The notes: generated by a model not told the origin, from the letters alone. Numbered from the stretch's first letter, positions 50,768 to 61,010 are shown. The stretch: DNA of 64,000 bases from Flavobacteriaceae bacterium (GCA_030538275.1 JAUNUH010000007.1:62001-126000); one strand, 5' to 3'. Numbers and translations are program-made.

Positions 50768-53311
50768 ATGAATACATTTACCCGAAGTTCACTGTTTATT
50801 TTGGCAGCTTTGATGGTTTTTGCCGCAATTGCTCTACTTTATAATTCGCCAGTCATCTCTGGACAAAAAGCTGTATCACAACCAGACATCATCAATTACA
50901 AAGGTAGTGCACAAGAAATGTATGATTACCGACAACAAACAGGCGAGGAAACCTATTGGTCCAATGCCATGTTCGGGGGAATGCCTACCTATCAAACAGG
51001 TGCAAAATACAGCGGTCATTGGATAAAAAAACTCGATGAAACTTTAAGATTTCTACCAAGGCCGGCAGATTATATGTTTTTGATGTTTTCGGGCTTTTTC
51101 ATGCTTGGTCTTGTACTTTTCCGAAATTGGAAATATGCATTTTTAGGTGCTTGCTTGTTTGCTATGTGTTCCTACTTTTTTCAATTATATGAAGCAGGAC
51201 ATAATTCCAAGGTACACGCAATTGCCTACTTTGCTCCTCTCACAGCGGGTGTGATTCTCATTTACCGCAAAAAATACATTCTAGGCTTTATACTTACAGC
51301 ACTTTTTATGGCATTGCAACTCGTGGCCAACCATCCTCAAATGACCTATTATTTAGGATTGGCGCTTGTGATTTATGTTGTTTTACAGGCGATTGAAAGT
51401 GTAAAAACCAAACAAACCAAATCTTTTGTAATTTCATCTGCAGTTGCACTATTCGCCGTGATTTTGGGCTTGGGAATGAACGCATCCAGCGCATTGGCCA
51501 CCTACCAATATGGGCAATCGTCTACAAGAGGCAACAATGATATTAGTTTATTTCAAAATCAGAATCAAACAGGCCTCAACAAAGATTACATCACACATTG
51601 GAGTTATGGTAAACTCGAAACCCTGAATCTTTTTATTCCCAATTTTATGGGGGGTTCCAGTGTTTCACCGCCTGAATATAAGCAGCATACACAAGCTTCT
51701 CTTTCTCGCGCTCAGAGCCCAGAAGAGTATGAGTATTTTGCGGGAATTGTAGATTACCTGCCTACGTATTGGGGGCAACAACCCTTTACAGGTGGGCCAG
51801 CATATCAAGGCGCAGTGGTAATATTGCTGTTTATTCTGGGTATGTTCCTTGTCAAAGGTAAAATGAAATGGTGGCTAGTTTTAGCAACTATTTTAAGTAT
51901 TTTTCTGGCTTGGGGCAAAAATATGATGTGGTTGACAGATATTTTTATTGATTATTTTCCTATGTATGATAAATTCAGGGCGGTATCATCGATTTTGGTC
52001 ATCGCAGAATTTACCATGCCATTACTTGCCGTTTGGGCGGTTTATGCATTTTTTACAGATTCTAGCCTGAATGTAGAATACAAAAAGAAAGTCTTGATAT
52101 ATGCCGGTGGCGGAACAGTAGTATTGTTATTGATTTTTTGGATGTTTGGTAAGAGTCTATTTGGATTCAGTAATGATTTTGACCAGCAACTTCCACCCTA
52201 TTTACGGGAAGGATTGATAAAAGACCGCTGGGAATTATTTCAAAAAGATAGTTTACGCAGTTTGATGTTTGTTATCCTGGCGCTTGGACTTTTATTCGCA
52301 TTTATTTTTAATAAAATTAAACAAAAAGAAATCGTGATTTTTGGCTTGGCATTGCTTACGATAATCGACTTATGGGGTGTTGGAAAAAGATATTTTAATG
52401 ATGAAAATTATATTTCAAAACAATATGTTGATAATCCCTTCCCTACAGAACTTGGTGAAAGATTGCACACAGAGGCACAGGCCAATCCTATATTAATGCC
52501 TATTGCATATCGCGTACAAAAGAATAAATTGTTGTCTGACCTCAAAAAAGAAGATCCAAGCTACTATCGTGTTTTTGATTTTGCCGGTAACCCGTTCAAT
52601 GATGCATCTACATCCTACTTCTTACCAAGTATTGGAGGATATCATGGAGCTAAGCTTCAGAATTATCAAAATATAATTGATATATATCTTGCACAAGATA
52701 CGGTTTTACAAAAAAGTTTGGGCATTGCACGCAAAGAGCAGCAGATTCTAGCCATGCTCAACACCAAATATTATATTGTAAACGGCCAAAGAGGAGAAGA
52801 ATTGATACCCAATCCTACTGCCATGGGTAATGCGTGGTTTGTGAAAGATATGGTTTCGGTAGCAGATGCCAACGAGGCCATTGTAAGTATAGGAAAGGTA
52901 AATCTGCAAAATGAAGCTGTTGTATTGCAGAAAGATGGATTCAAAACGCAATTCCATAAAGATTCTTTATCAAATATTGAATTGGTTTCTTATGCGCCCA
53001 ACAGATTGGAGTACAAAAGTCAAAATTCGGGTGAAGGCTTTGCGGTTTTTTCAGAAATTTATTACAAAGACGGGTGGAATGCCTATATCGATGGTCAACC
53101 TGCAGAAATTTTCCAAACCAATTATGTTTTGAGAGGATTAAAAATTCCAGCAGGTAATCATCAAATTGTTTTTGAATTTAAACCTCAAATTATAGAAACA
53201 GGCAAAATGTTGACATTGGGCTCTAATCTTATTTTTATTTTGATTTGCTTGGGTGGATTATTCGCACTGTGGAAGAATAATCCCAATATTTCTCCGAAAA
53301 AAACGTTGTAG
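50768..53311 (+). CDS. YfhO-family membrane protein
   Basis: 847 residues with about a dozen transmembrane segments (first at 10-28, then a cluster at 95-250, 340-450 and 495-540, and a last one near 815). It has the YfhO landmarks: an extracytoplasmic loop after TM1 with NAMFGGMPTYQ, a long periplasmic C-terminal domain (FKTQFHKDSLSNIELVSYAPN, GFAVFSEIYYKDGWNAYIDG) and a final membrane anchor. In Gram-positives YfhO helps glycosylate lipoteichoic acid. In Bacteroidetes the family is of unknown substrate, likely a GT-C-type glycosyltransferase. It is followed 22 bases later by a small lipoprotein gene. Confidence 0.87.
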   Translation: MNTFTRSSLFILAALMVFAAIALLYNSPVISGQKAVSQPDIINYKGSAQEMYDYRQQTGEETYWSNAMFGGMPTYQTGAKYSGHWIKKLDETLRFLPRPADYMFLMFSGFFMLGLVLFRNWKYAFLGACLFAMCSYFFQLYEAGHNSKVHAIAYFAPLTAGVILIYRKKYILGFILTALFMALQLVANHPQMTYYLGLALVIYVVLQAIESVKTKQTKSFVISSAVALFAVILGLGMNASSALATYQYGQSSTRGNNDISLFQNQNQTGLNKDYITHWSYGKLETLNLFIPNFMGGSSVSPPEYKQHTQASLSRAQSPEEYEYFAGIVDYLPTYWGQQPFTGGPAYQGAVVILLFILGMFLVKGKMKWWLVLATILSIFLAWGKNMMWLTDIFIDYFPMYDKFRAVSSILVIAEFTMPLLAVWAVYAFFTDSSLNVEYKKKVLIYAGGGTVVLLLIFWMFGKSLFGFSNDFDQQLPPYLREGLIKDRWELFQKDSLRSLMFVILALGLLFAFIFNKIKQKEIVIFGLALLTIIDLWGVGKRYFNDENYISKQYVDNPFPTELGERLHTEAQANPILMPIAYRVQKNKLLSDLKKEDPSYYRVFDFAGNPFNDASTSYFLPSIGGYHGAKLQNYQNIIDIYLAQDTVLQKSLGIARKEQQILAMLNTKYYIVNGQRGEELIPNPTAMGNAWFVKDMVSVADANEAIVSIGKVNLQNEAVVLQKDGFKTQFHKDSLSNIELVSYAPNRLEYKSQNSGEGFAVFSEIYYKDGWNAYIDGQPAEIFQTNYVLRGLKIPAGNHQIVFEFKPQIIETGKMLTLGSNLIFILICLGGLFALWKNNPNISPKKTL

Positions 53312-53333
53312 GAAATAGTGGAATTATAAATTT

Positions 53334-53891
53334 ATGAAATATTTTATACTCATCTTGATAACAGGATTCTCTTTGATTTCTTGTAAAGATTCGGACCAAC
53401 TAAGCTCGCGTGATGCTTCTAAACTGGTGGAAGAATATATTTCAAAAAATCCATTATATGAAACAGGCGATTTCAGCACTTCCCAAATGCGGTTGAGAAG
53501 TGAAAAAGATGCAGACCTCATCACTGAAATAAGAAATCTTGAAAGTGAAAACTATATTGAAATTGTTGATTCAAAATCTCGTAAAAAATGGTTTTCCAAA
53601 GATAGCGTAATGGTAATAACGCCAGTATTGACAACCAAATCAACTCCATTTGTCGTGAAACAAGCGAATAAAAAAACAGAAGTAAAAACACTCGATTACC
53701 GATTGGAACCAAAGCAAAATATTAATTTTGAAAGAAAATCAAAGAATTCTGCCGTTTTTAATGTTGTATTGCTTAAAGAGAAAACTCCTTTTTATTCATT
53801 TGGTAAAGACAAACACCCTAATTCTGAATTTATTACCAAAAAATTCAAAGCCCGATATTCCAAAGAAAATGGATGGGAATTGACGGAATAA
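53334..53891 (+). CDS. Small hypothetical lipoprotein
   Basis: 185 residues with a lipoprotein signal (YFILILITGFSLISC, Cys near residue 17, then KDSDQLSS). The mature part is lysine-rich with no recognised family (DASKLVEEYISKNPLYETGD, then FERKSKNSAVFNVVLLKEKT). It is probably co-transcribed with yfhO and converges on glyS, with 36 bases between the stops. Confidence 0.7.
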   Translation: MKYFILILITGFSLISCKDSDQLSSRDASKLVEEYISKNPLYETGDFSTSQMRLRSEKDADLITEIRNLESENYIEIVDSKSRKKWFSKDSVMVITPVLTTKSTPFVVKQANKKTEVKTLDYRLEPKQNINFERKSKNSAVFNVVLLKEKTPFYSFGKDKHPNSEFITKKFKARYSKENGWELTE

Positions 53892-53927
53892 GCTCCAAAA
53901 CGAATATTATTTATATTTCTTTTGGTA

Positions 53928-55466
53928 TTACAAAAGATTTTTCAACAAAGAAGTCATGCTCACTTCTTTACTCATAATGCTGTGAATTTCTGTAATTTTC
54001 ACTCTTTTCTGCTCCATAGAATCTCTTTCTCGAATGGTCACCGAATCGTCTGCTAATGTATCGTGGTCGATGGTGATACAAAACGGGGTTCCTATGGCAT
54101 CGTGTCGTCGATAACGCTTACCAATGGAATCCTTTTCATCATATTCTACAAGAAAATCCAATTTGAGATCATCAAAGATTTTTTCTGCAATTTCTGGCAA
54201 GCCATCTTTTTTTATCAAAGGTAGAATGGCTGCTTTTACAGGAGCAAGAGCCGGGGTAATTTTCAACACCGTGCGTTCGGTACCATCGGGTAATTGCTCT
54301 TCTTTCAAACCTTTGGATAACAGAGCCAAAAACATTCTATCTAGACCAATGGAAGTTTCTACTACATACGGAATATAACTTTCATTTCTTTCTGAATCAA
54401 AATACTGCAACTTTTTACCCGAAAATTCCTGATGTTGCTTCAAATCAAAATCTGTCCTAGAATGTATTCCTTCCAATTCTTTGAATCCGAATGGGAAATT
54501 AAATTCAATATCGGCAGCAGCATTGGCATAATGCGCTAATTTTTCGTGGTCATGAAAACGGTAATTTTCTTCGCCCATACCCAAATTCAGATGCCATTGC
54601 AATCTAGTTTGTTTCCATTTTTCATAAAACTCCATTTCGGTATTCGGAGCAACAAAAAACTGTAATTCCATTTGCTCGAATTCACGCATTCTAAAAATAA
54701 ATTGTCTTGCTACAATTTCGTTTCTGAACGCTTTCCCAATTTGTGCAATCCCAAAAGGAATTTTCATTCTACCCGTACGTTGTACGTTCAAAAAATTCAC
54801 AAAAATTCCCTGCGCAGTTTCTGGCCTCAAGTATAGATCTGTTGCAGTATCTGCTGTAGATCCCAGCTTGGTTCCAAACATCAAATTAAACTGGCGCACA
54901 TCTGTCCAATTGCGTGAACCAGATATAGGATCTGCAATTCCCAACTCTTCAATCAATTTCTTTACGTCCTCTAAATCATTGTCTGTGAGAGATTTAGCAA
55001 GTCTAGACAATGCCGTTTCTATTTCTTTTTGGTATTCTAGAACACGAGGATTGGTTTTGAGGAACATTTCTTTATCAAATGAATCTCCAAACCTTTTAGC
55101 TGCTTTTTCAACTTCTTTGTCAATTTTTGTTTCGATTTTGGCACAATAATCCTCCACCAGAACATCAGCGCGATAGCGTTTTTTACTGTCTTTGTTGTCG
55201 ATAAGTGGATCATTAAACGCATCCACATGACCCGATGCCTTCCATGTAGTTGGATGCATAAAAATAGCGGCATCTATTCCCACAATATTTTCATGCAACT
55301 GCACCATAGATTTCCACCAATATTCTTTGATATTATTTTTGAGCGCAATTCCGTTTTGACCATAGTCATAGGTAGCGGACAAGCCATCGTAAATTTCGCT
55401 GGATTGAAAAATAAATCCATATTCTTTGGCATGAGAAATCACCTTTTTCAATACATCTTCAGACAT
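53928..55466 (-). CDS. glyS: Glycyl-tRNA synthetase (class II, dimeric type)
   Basis: 512 residues of the alpha2-type glycyl-tRNA synthetase used by Bacteroidetes, which charges tRNA-Gly. Class II motifs are visible: motif 1 around LYLRPETAQGIFVNFL, motif 2 QIGKAFRNEIVARQFIFRMREFEQME and motif 3 YVVETSIGLDRMFLALLSK. The C-terminal anticodon-binding domain follows (ALAPVKAAILPL, SIGKRYRRHDAIGTPFCIT, TIRERDSMEQKRV). The N-terminus starts with VLKKVISHAKEYGFIFQSSE, as in the family. Confidence 0.96.
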   Translation of the reverse strand: MSEDVLKKVISHAKEYGFIFQSSEIYDGLSATYDYGQNGIALKNNIKEYWWKSMVQLHENIVGIDAAIFMHPTTWKASGHVDAFNDPLIDNKDSKKRYRADVLVEDYCAKIETKIDKEVEKAAKRFGDSFDKEMFLKTNPRVLEYQKEIETALSRLAKSLTDNDLEDVKKLIEELGIADPISGSRNWTDVRQFNLMFGTKLGSTADTATDLYLRPETAQGIFVNFLNVQRTGRMKIPFGIAQIGKAFRNEIVARQFIFRMREFEQMELQFFVAPNTEMEFYEKWKQTRLQWHLNLGMGEENYRFHDHEKLAHYANAAADIEFNFPFGFKELEGIHSRTDFDLKQHQEFSGKKLQYFDSERNESYIPYVVETSIGLDRMFLALLSKGLKEEQLPDGTERTVLKITPALAPVKAAILPLIKKDGLPEIAEKIFDDLKLDFLVEYDEKDSIGKRYRRHDAIGTPFCITIDHDTLADDSVTIRERDSMEQKRVKITEIHSIMSKEVSMTSLLKNLL

Positions 55467-55648
55467 AATTATTTCCTATCAAATTTGAGCAGCGCAAGAT
55501 ACGCAAAACAAATTTTAGTTCAAATTATTATAGCTTTTGATAAAAAATACTTACTTTTATGCATGTAAAATCAATTTTGACTTTTTAGTCTTAATTCTAT
55601 GAATTCTTAAGCAATTTTATTTAATTAATTATAAATACTCAACTCATT

Positions 55649-56260
55649 ATGAACAAAAAAGAAAAACATTTAGAACGAATAATTAGCTTATTCAATCAAC
55701 ATGGTTATTGGAAAATTCGGGTAGATGATATAGCCCGTGAATTGAAAATTTCGAAAAAAACCTTGTACATTGAATTCGAGAACAAGAAAGACATTATTCG
55801 ACAAAGCATTCTGCATCGAATCGAGAAAATTACTGATTCATCCAAAAAAGCAGAAGCGGAAAGTGACAATGCGATTATTGCATTTTTCAAAATTCTTACC
55901 GAATTTTATAATATTGTAGATATAGAACAAGATCGCGAAAACTTCCAAGCCCTGCAAAAATATTACATGGAATTATTTGAATTTCAAATAGACCAGATTT
56001 ATTCTGTAATCAAAAATGTAATTAGCAACAATTATATTCGTGGTATAGAAGAAGGACTCTACAGCCAGGAGTTTGATGCCGATTTTATAGGCAGATATTA
56101 TGCACTGTCGTACCTCACAAATCGATTGAGCAAATATACCAACTTGAGTCCCAAAGTGTTGAAACAGCAAAAAGATAATACCATCAAACTAATTCTGAAT
56201 GGAATGACTACCGAAAAAGGCAAAATGGCTATGGCAAATTATTATCAAATTAACCCATAA
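55649..56260 (+). CDS. TetR/AcrR-family transcriptional regulator
   Basis: 203 residues. The N-terminal helix-turn-helix (residues 8-55: IISLFNQHGYWKIRVDDIAR then LKISKKTLYIEFENKKDI) is typical TetR, and the helical C-terminal part is the ligand domain. Its 3' end overlaps the desaturase gene on the opposite strand by 11 bases. This arrangement makes control of the desaturase or lipid genes a reasonable guess, but no operator could be identified. Confidence 0.88.
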   Translation: MNKKEKHLERIISLFNQHGYWKIRVDDIARELKISKKTLYIEFENKKDIIRQSILHRIEKITDSSKKAEAESDNAIIAFFKILTEFYNIVDIEQDRENFQALQKYYMELFEFQIDQIYSVIKNVISNNYIRGIEEGLYSQEFDADFIGRYYALSYLTNRLSKYTNLSPKVLKQQKDNTIKLILNGMTTEKGKMAMANYYQINP

Positions 56261-57002
56261 AATCTTCGGGATGTTTTCTTTTAAGTTTAATCATCCCCAC
56301 TTTGTCAAATAACCAGATAAAAGGATAAACAGGATCGATTTCCCACCAACGATGTCCAAAATTGGGTCTTCCGCCAAATTTGTGGTGATTGTTGTGAAAG
56401 CCTTCACCCAGCATAAAAACATCTACCGGCATTAAATTCATAGAAGTGTCTTTTACTTCAAAATTACGGTAACCATATTTATGTGCAAACCAATTGATGA
56501 TTACCCCGTGGAACGGCCCCATTATGGCATGAATAGGAATTAAAATATATAACCACCATTTATCTGCAAAGAAATAATACAAAGCCACATACAGTACTAC
56601 CCAAAGGGTACGCACGATTTTGGCTTCGGCAAAACGGTCAAAGGCTCTCCATTTGGGAACTCCTTTTACAAATTTGTCTTCTACAGTGGCTTTACCATCG
56701 TCTATGGCCATATAAATTCCACGAGTTCGCCACATCATGGTGAATAAATTCTTGTCATATTTGGGTGAATGTGGATCTTTTTCTGTATCTGCATATGCGT
56801 GATGCAATCGATGCATAACCCCGTAAGCATACGGGCTAAGATAGCTTGAACCTTGAGTTACAAATGAAAATATATGCCAAAATTTTTCCCAAAAGCGCGA
56901 CATGGTAAACATACCATGGGCTGCATATCTATGATGAAAAAAAGTTTGTGAGAAAAGTGACAAATACCAGTGTGCTACAAAAAAGGAAATCGCAAAAACC
57001 AT
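56250..57002 (-). CDS. Acyl-CoA/fatty acid desaturase (delta-9 type)
   Basis: 250-residue membrane di-iron desaturase with the three histidine boxes: HRYAAH near residue 24, HRLHHAYADTEKDPHSP near 65 and HNNHHKF near 203. Hydrophobic segments occur at the N-terminus and near 135-165. It introduces a double bond into saturated acyl chains for membrane fluidity. The compact length is typical of Bacteroidetes members. A perfect TATCTTTG box is 21 bases upstream of the ATG. Confidence 0.92.
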   Translation of the reverse strand: MVFAISFFVAHWYLSLFSQTFFHHRYAAHGMFTMSRFWEKFWHIFSFVTQGSSYLSPYAYGVMHRLHHAYADTEKDPHSPKYDKNLFTMMWRTRGIYMAIDDGKATVEDKFVKGVPKWRAFDRFAEAKIVRTLWVVLYVALYYFFADKWWLYILIPIHAIMGPFHGVIINWFAHKYGYRNFEVKDTSMNLMPVDVFMLGEGFHNNHHKFGGRPNFGHRWWEIDPVYPFIWLFDKVGMIKLKRKHPEDFMG

Positions 57003-57022
57003 TGAATTTTATTAAATCTAGG

Positions 57023-57081
57023 CAAAGATAATTATTTATATCTATTAAAAATAGCTCAACGCATGATTTATACTATATTTG
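57023..57081. promoter_or_regulatory. Divergent promoters between desaturase and DUF4442 genes
   Basis: Minus-strand TATCTTTG (57030-57023) serves the desaturase and plus-strand TATATTTG (57074-57081) serves the DUF4442 gene. Both are perfect TAnnTTTG boxes within 60 bases. Confidence 0.65.
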
Positions 57082-57095
57082 AAATAAAATTTACT

Positions 57096-57545
57096 ATGAA
57101 TGCACAGCAGTTCAGAAAGCTTTTATTTTTTAAAATCCCCATTGCCTGGGTAGCAGGATTGCGTTTAAAATCTTTTGCACAAAACACATGTGAAATAACC
57201 GTGAAGCTAAGCAGATGGTCACAAAACCCGTTCAATAGTATGTTTTGGGCGGTGCAGGGCATGGCAGCAGAATTCACTACCGGTTTTATGTGTATGTCTA
57301 AAATTCAGAAATCACAAGAAAAAATTTCTATGTTGGTACTGGAACAAAACGGAAAGTTTACCAAAAAAGCGGTAGGCAAAATTACCTTTGTATGTGATGA
57401 CGGGGCAAAAATTGATGAAATAATTCAAAAAGCGGTGGAAACCGGTGAAGGACAAACGCTCAAATTATTTTCCAGAGGATATGACGAAAAAGGAGATCAA
57501 GTGGCAGAATTCTGGTTTTTGTGGACGTTTAAAAAGAAGAATTGA
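57096..57545 (+). CDS. DUF4442 (hot-dog-fold, thioesterase-like) protein
   Basis: 149 residues from ATG 57096. I rejected the ATG at 57063 because the -7 box (57074-57081) lies between the two. The hot-dog fold is suggested by the pattern IPIAWVAGLRLKSF, WSQNPFNSMFWAVQGMAAEF and the following beta strands (ISMLVLEQNGKF, GKITFVCDDGAKI, FWFLWTFKKK). DUF4442 proteins are predicted acyl-CoA thioesterase relatives; catalysis is not established. Its neighbour across the promoter is a desaturase, so a lipid role is plausible. Confidence 0.8.
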   Translation: MNAQQFRKLLFFKIPIAWVAGLRLKSFAQNTCEITVKLSRWSQNPFNSMFWAVQGMAAEFTTGFMCMSKIQKSQEKISMLVLEQNGKFTKKAVGKITFVCDDGAKIDEIIQKAVETGEGQTLKLFSRGYDEKGDQVAEFWFLWTFKKKN

Positions 57546-58463
57546 TTAATTTTCCCGAATCAACGGCATCGTAGAACAACGCAACAATCCTCCCATTTTG
57601 GATACTTCACGATAAGGAACTTCTTCTACTGTTAGGCCCCATTCATCGCGCATATGCTGGTTTAATCTCGTAAAATTCTGTTCAGAAACGACCACATCGG
57701 GTGAAATAGAAAAAACATTCGGATTCATCCAATACATTTCTTCACGCGTAACTTCAAAAACATTTTTACGCCCAAATAAATCCAAAAGAACTTGATAATG
57801 TCTTTCGTTCAAAAAGCCATTTTTATAAATAATTGCCTTGTCTTTTCCAACCGGCTGAAAAGTGCAATCCAAATGTAGGATTCCCTTGAATGGATCGTGA
57901 TCATCTTTTACCAGTTCCATATCGATTACCCATTTATTGGGAAAATGATCTTTTAAAAATTCAATTGCTCTGGCATTGGTTCGTGCCGTCTTGAAATTAG
58001 AATAATCTGGCTGTTTGTAACAACCCACAAACATAAAATCATTCCATAAAATCACGTCACCGCCCTCTACATGCACCTCTTCTGGAGTTCTAATAATGCT
58101 GTTTTGTGAAAGAGAATCAATAATTCTTTCGTATGCTTCTTGTTCTTCGCGCCTATCTTCGATCAAGTTGGCAATAATAAATTTATCATCAATTACAAAC
58201 CCAACGTCGCGTGCAAAGACCTGGTTCAAATCTGGAATCATCCATGGTCTGAAAACCTGCACGTCATACTTTTTGAGCACGTTTTCAAAGGCTTGCATTT
58301 CTTGTACAACATCTACTTCTTCGGGATATATTCCACGTTTTACACTTTCTCTTGATTTGGAATCAAAAGTGTCATATAATTTGGGCTCTGCTCCCATTCC
58401 TTTGCCCTGCCCCAGCACTACTGCACGCAATCTATCGGTCTCGTTTGTAACATGTAAAATCAT
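57546..58463 (-). CDS. Arginine deiminase / amidinotransferase-family protein
   Basis: 305 residues of the guanidine-modifying enzyme superfamily. The start TDRLRAVVLGQGKGMG, the acidic RDVGFVIDDKFIIANLIEDRR, VHVEGGDVILW (Glu/Asp), the catalytic His in ILHLDCTFQPVG and the catalytic Cys in LLRCSTMPLIREN at the very C-terminus all fit the DDAH/arginine deiminase branch. The exact substrate (arginine, methylarginine or another guanidine) cannot be fixed from sequence. Its stop abuts the DUF4442 stop on the other strand. Confidence 0.82.
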   Translation of the reverse strand: MILHVTNETDRLRAVVLGQGKGMGAEPKLYDTFDSKSRESVKRGIYPEEVDVVQEMQAFENVLKKYDVQVFRPWMIPDLNQVFARDVGFVIDDKFIIANLIEDRREEQEAYERIIDSLSQNSIIRTPEEVHVEGGDVILWNDFMFVGCYKQPDYSNFKTARTNARAIEFLKDHFPNKWVIDMELVKDDHDPFKGILHLDCTFQPVGKDKAIIYKNGFLNERHYQVLLDLFGRKNVFEVTREEMYWMNPNVFSISPDVVVSEQNFTRLNQHMRDEWGLTVEEVPYREVSKMGGLLRCSTMPLIREN

Positions 58464-58558
58464 AGCAAGTTTGGCTTTTACTAATCAGGGCAATTTATAA
58501 ATACCTTTTAAATAATACAACTTTTTAAAATAGCTGAAAATAAATTTGAACTAAATCC

Positions 58559-59089
58559 TTAAGATGAATAAGAAATGAGCGAAAAAATCTCTGATGTATT
58601 TGAAATATTGCTGCGGCCATTCAAAAATTCTAATTCAATCAAAAAAGAATAATACAAAGGTTTTGCACCAACGGCTTTCACCAATTGACTACAAGCCGCA
58701 GCCGTGCCACCTGTAGCCAACACATCATCATGAATCAATACCCGAGCGTCTTTGGGAATCTGCCCTTCTACAATTTCCAAGGTTGCCTCACCATATTCTA
58801 GTTGATACGTAGCCGAAACTACCGGTGGTGGTAATTTCCCTTTTTTTCTCACCATAACAAAAGGCACATTAAGCTCCAGAGCTAATGGAAATCCAAAGAT
58901 AAATCCCCTGCTTTCTATGCCGCATACCAAATCTACTTTGCCGTCGAAATGTGACGCAAATTCAGAAATGATTTCACGAGACAAGCCAGGATTCTGAAAA
59001 ATTCCGCTGAAATCTTTGAAAGAAATTCCTTTTTGCGGAAAATCCTCAATAATTCGAATATGGGAGTCGAGTTTTTGTTGTAGCATCAT
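58559..59089 (-). CDS. apt: Adenine phosphoribosyltransferase
   Basis: 176-residue purine-salvage enzyme making AMP from adenine and PRPP. The PRPP-binding loop is VLIHDDVLATGGTAAACS. Other family features are FPQKGISFKDFSGIFQNP near the N-terminus, VCGIESRGFIFG and VRKKGKLPPPVVSATYQLEYG. A second Met follows directly after the first, so the start could shift by one codon. It is divergent from the ABC transporter gene. Confidence 0.95.
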   Translation of the reverse strand: MMLQQKLDSHIRIIEDFPQKGISFKDFSGIFQNPGLSREIISEFASHFDGKVDLVCGIESRGFIFGFPLALELNVPFVMVRKKGKLPPPVVSATYQLEYGEATLEIVEGQIPKDARVLIHDDVLATGGTAAACSQLVKAVGAKPLYYSFLIELEFLNGRSNISNTSEIFSLISYSS

Positions 59090-59105
59090 TCATTGATTTC
59101 TTGGC

Positions 59106-59158
59106 CAAATATATTGAAAATATCTGCTTTTTCGAATTTTACAATTTGTTTACCTTTG
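59106..59158. promoter_or_regulatory. Divergent promoters between apt and the ABC transporter
   Basis: Minus-strand TATATTTG (about 59113-59106) lies upstream of apt. Plus-strand TACCTTTG (59151-59158) lies 16 bases before the transporter ATG. Both match TAnnTTTG. Confidence 0.6.
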
Positions 59159-59174
59159 CAGGATTATTTTTTCT

Positions 59175-61010
59175 ATGAGTCCATTCAGGCGCATATTACA
59201 ATTTGCACAGCCTTACAAATCTTATTTTGTTCTGAGTATTGTTTTCAACATACTCTATTCGCTGATGGCCATTGTTTCTGTAACATCGATTTTACCTATT
59301 CTCAAAATTCTTTTTGAAAATGTAAAACCACAGGAACTCGAGGATAAAGTACAACAAGGAGAGAGTTTTTTTTCTTTTGATCATGTTCAATATCAGGTTA
59401 CTCAATGGATGTATGAGAAAATCATAGATTATGGGCAATTAACCGTATTGGCTTGGCTTTGTGGCATCACTGTACTTTTGTTTTTTTTCAGAAATCTTTT
59501 CAGATATCTGGCTATGTATTTCATGATTGGGTTACGCTCTGGTACCTCACGTGATTTGCGCAACACTTTGTACAATAAAATATTGGATTTGCCTGTCTCC
59601 TACTTCACAGAAAAGCGAAAAGGTGACGTTATGACACGCATTTCCAGTGATGTGGACAATGTTCAGCGATTTACACTATTGCCAGTAATCGAGCTTTTCA
59701 GATCGCCGTTTATGATCATTGCTACTCTTGTGATGTTGATTTATATCAATTGGCAATTAACGCTTGCGGCTTTTGTGATTTTACCGATAATGGGTTTTGT
59801 CATTTCAACCATAAGTAAAAGTTTAAAAAATGATACAAAAGAAGCTCAAACCATACTGGGAAGACTGATTTCTGGGGTTGAAGAAACGCTTGGAGCTGCT
59901 AAAATCATTAAAATATTCAATGCAGAAAAAGTTCTTTCAAATAGATTTTATGATACCAGTACACATTGGCGTTCTGTAACCAATCGTTTGGAGCGTAAAT
60001 ATGAATTAGCCTCTCCAATGAGTGAATTATTAGGCTCGCTTACTTTGATTCTGCTGGTTTGGTTTGGTGGCAAACTTATCATTCAAGGAGATATGGCTGC
60101 CGATGAATTTTTTGTTTTTTTAGGATTATTTTTTCAATTGCTGGATCCAGCCAAGGCTCTATCTCGTGCCTACTCCGACATAGCCCGTGGGAACGCCTCT
60201 GCCGAGCGAGTTCTGGAAATTCTAGATGCCGAAGTGGTTGTAAACGAAATTGAAAATCCTCTATCTATAGGTGAATTCAAAGATAAAATTGAATTCAAAA
60301 ATGTAGATTTTGCTTATCCGAATGGGCCAACGGTTCTCAAAAACTTTAACCTTGACATTCAAAAAGGTGAAACTGTAGCGCTGGTAGGGCAATCGGGCAG
60401 TGGTAAAACAACTGTGGCTAATTTACTTTCACGTTTCTATGATGTTACTAGAGGTGAAATTCTAATTGACGGAATTCCTATTCAAAATTTAAAATTGAAA
60501 GAATATCGAGCATTGCTCGGTACAGTAACACAGGAATCTATATTGTTTAATGATTCCATTTTGAACAATATTGCATTGGGGAAGGAAAACGCAAATTTGG
60601 AAGAGATTCAAAATGCCTCTTCTATTGCCAATGCAGTTGAATTTATTGTCAAAATGCCTTTACAATATGATGAAATGATAGGTGAAAGCGGCAGCAAATT
60701 ATCTGGAGGTCAAAAACAACGCATTTCTATAGCACGCGCTATACTCAAAAATCCGCCCATCATGATTTTGGATGAGGCTACATCTGCATTGGATACTCGC
60801 TCTGAAAGACTAGTACAAGAAGCTCTGGAGCAAATGATGGCTACGCGTACTTCTTTGGTGATTGCACACAGATTGTCAACCATTCAAAATGCCGATAAAA
60901 TCGTAGTTATGGACCAAGGAGAAATCAAAGAAACAGGAAAACATATAGAATTATTACAGCATCAAGGGATTTATTCGAAATTGATTGAAATGCAAAATTT
61001 TTCTAAATAA
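59175..61010 (+). CDS. MsbA-like ABC transporter (fused permease and ATPase)
   Basis: 611 residues. The six-helix exporter domain spans about residues 15-330 (PVSYFTEKRKGDVMTRISSD is the conserved coupling segment). The ATPase follows with Walker A LVGQSGSGKTTVANLLSRF near 390, Q-loop LLGTVTQESILFN, signature GSKLSGGQKQRISIARAIL near 500 and Walker B PPIMILDEATSALD, then H-loop IAHRLSTI. It is most like lipid A/lipid flippases of the MsbA group; other exporter substrates are possible. The next gene, a porin, begins 14 bases after its stop. Confidence 0.92.
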   Translation: MSPFRRILQFAQPYKSYFVLSIVFNILYSLMAIVSVTSILPILKILFENVKPQELEDKVQQGESFFSFDHVQYQVTQWMYEKIIDYGQLTVLAWLCGITVLLFFFRNLFRYLAMYFMIGLRSGTSRDLRNTLYNKILDLPVSYFTEKRKGDVMTRISSDVDNVQRFTLLPVIELFRSPFMIIATLVMLIYINWQLTLAAFVILPIMGFVISTISKSLKNDTKEAQTILGRLISGVEETLGAAKIIKIFNAEKVLSNRFYDTSTHWRSVTNRLERKYELASPMSELLGSLTLILLVWFGGKLIIQGDMAADEFFVFLGLFFQLLDPAKALSRAYSDIARGNASAERVLEILDAEVVVNEIENPLSIGEFKDKIEFKNVDFAYPNGPTVLKNFNLDIQKGETVALVGQSGSGKTTVANLLSRFYDVTRGEILIDGIPIQNLKLKEYRALLGTVTQESILFNDSILNNIALGKENANLEEIQNASSIANAVEFIVKMPLQYDEMIGESGSKLSGGQKQRISIARAILKNPPIMILDEATSALDTRSERLVQEALEQMMATRTSLVIAHRLSTIQNADKIVVMDQGEIKETGKHIELLQHQGIYSKLIEMQNFSK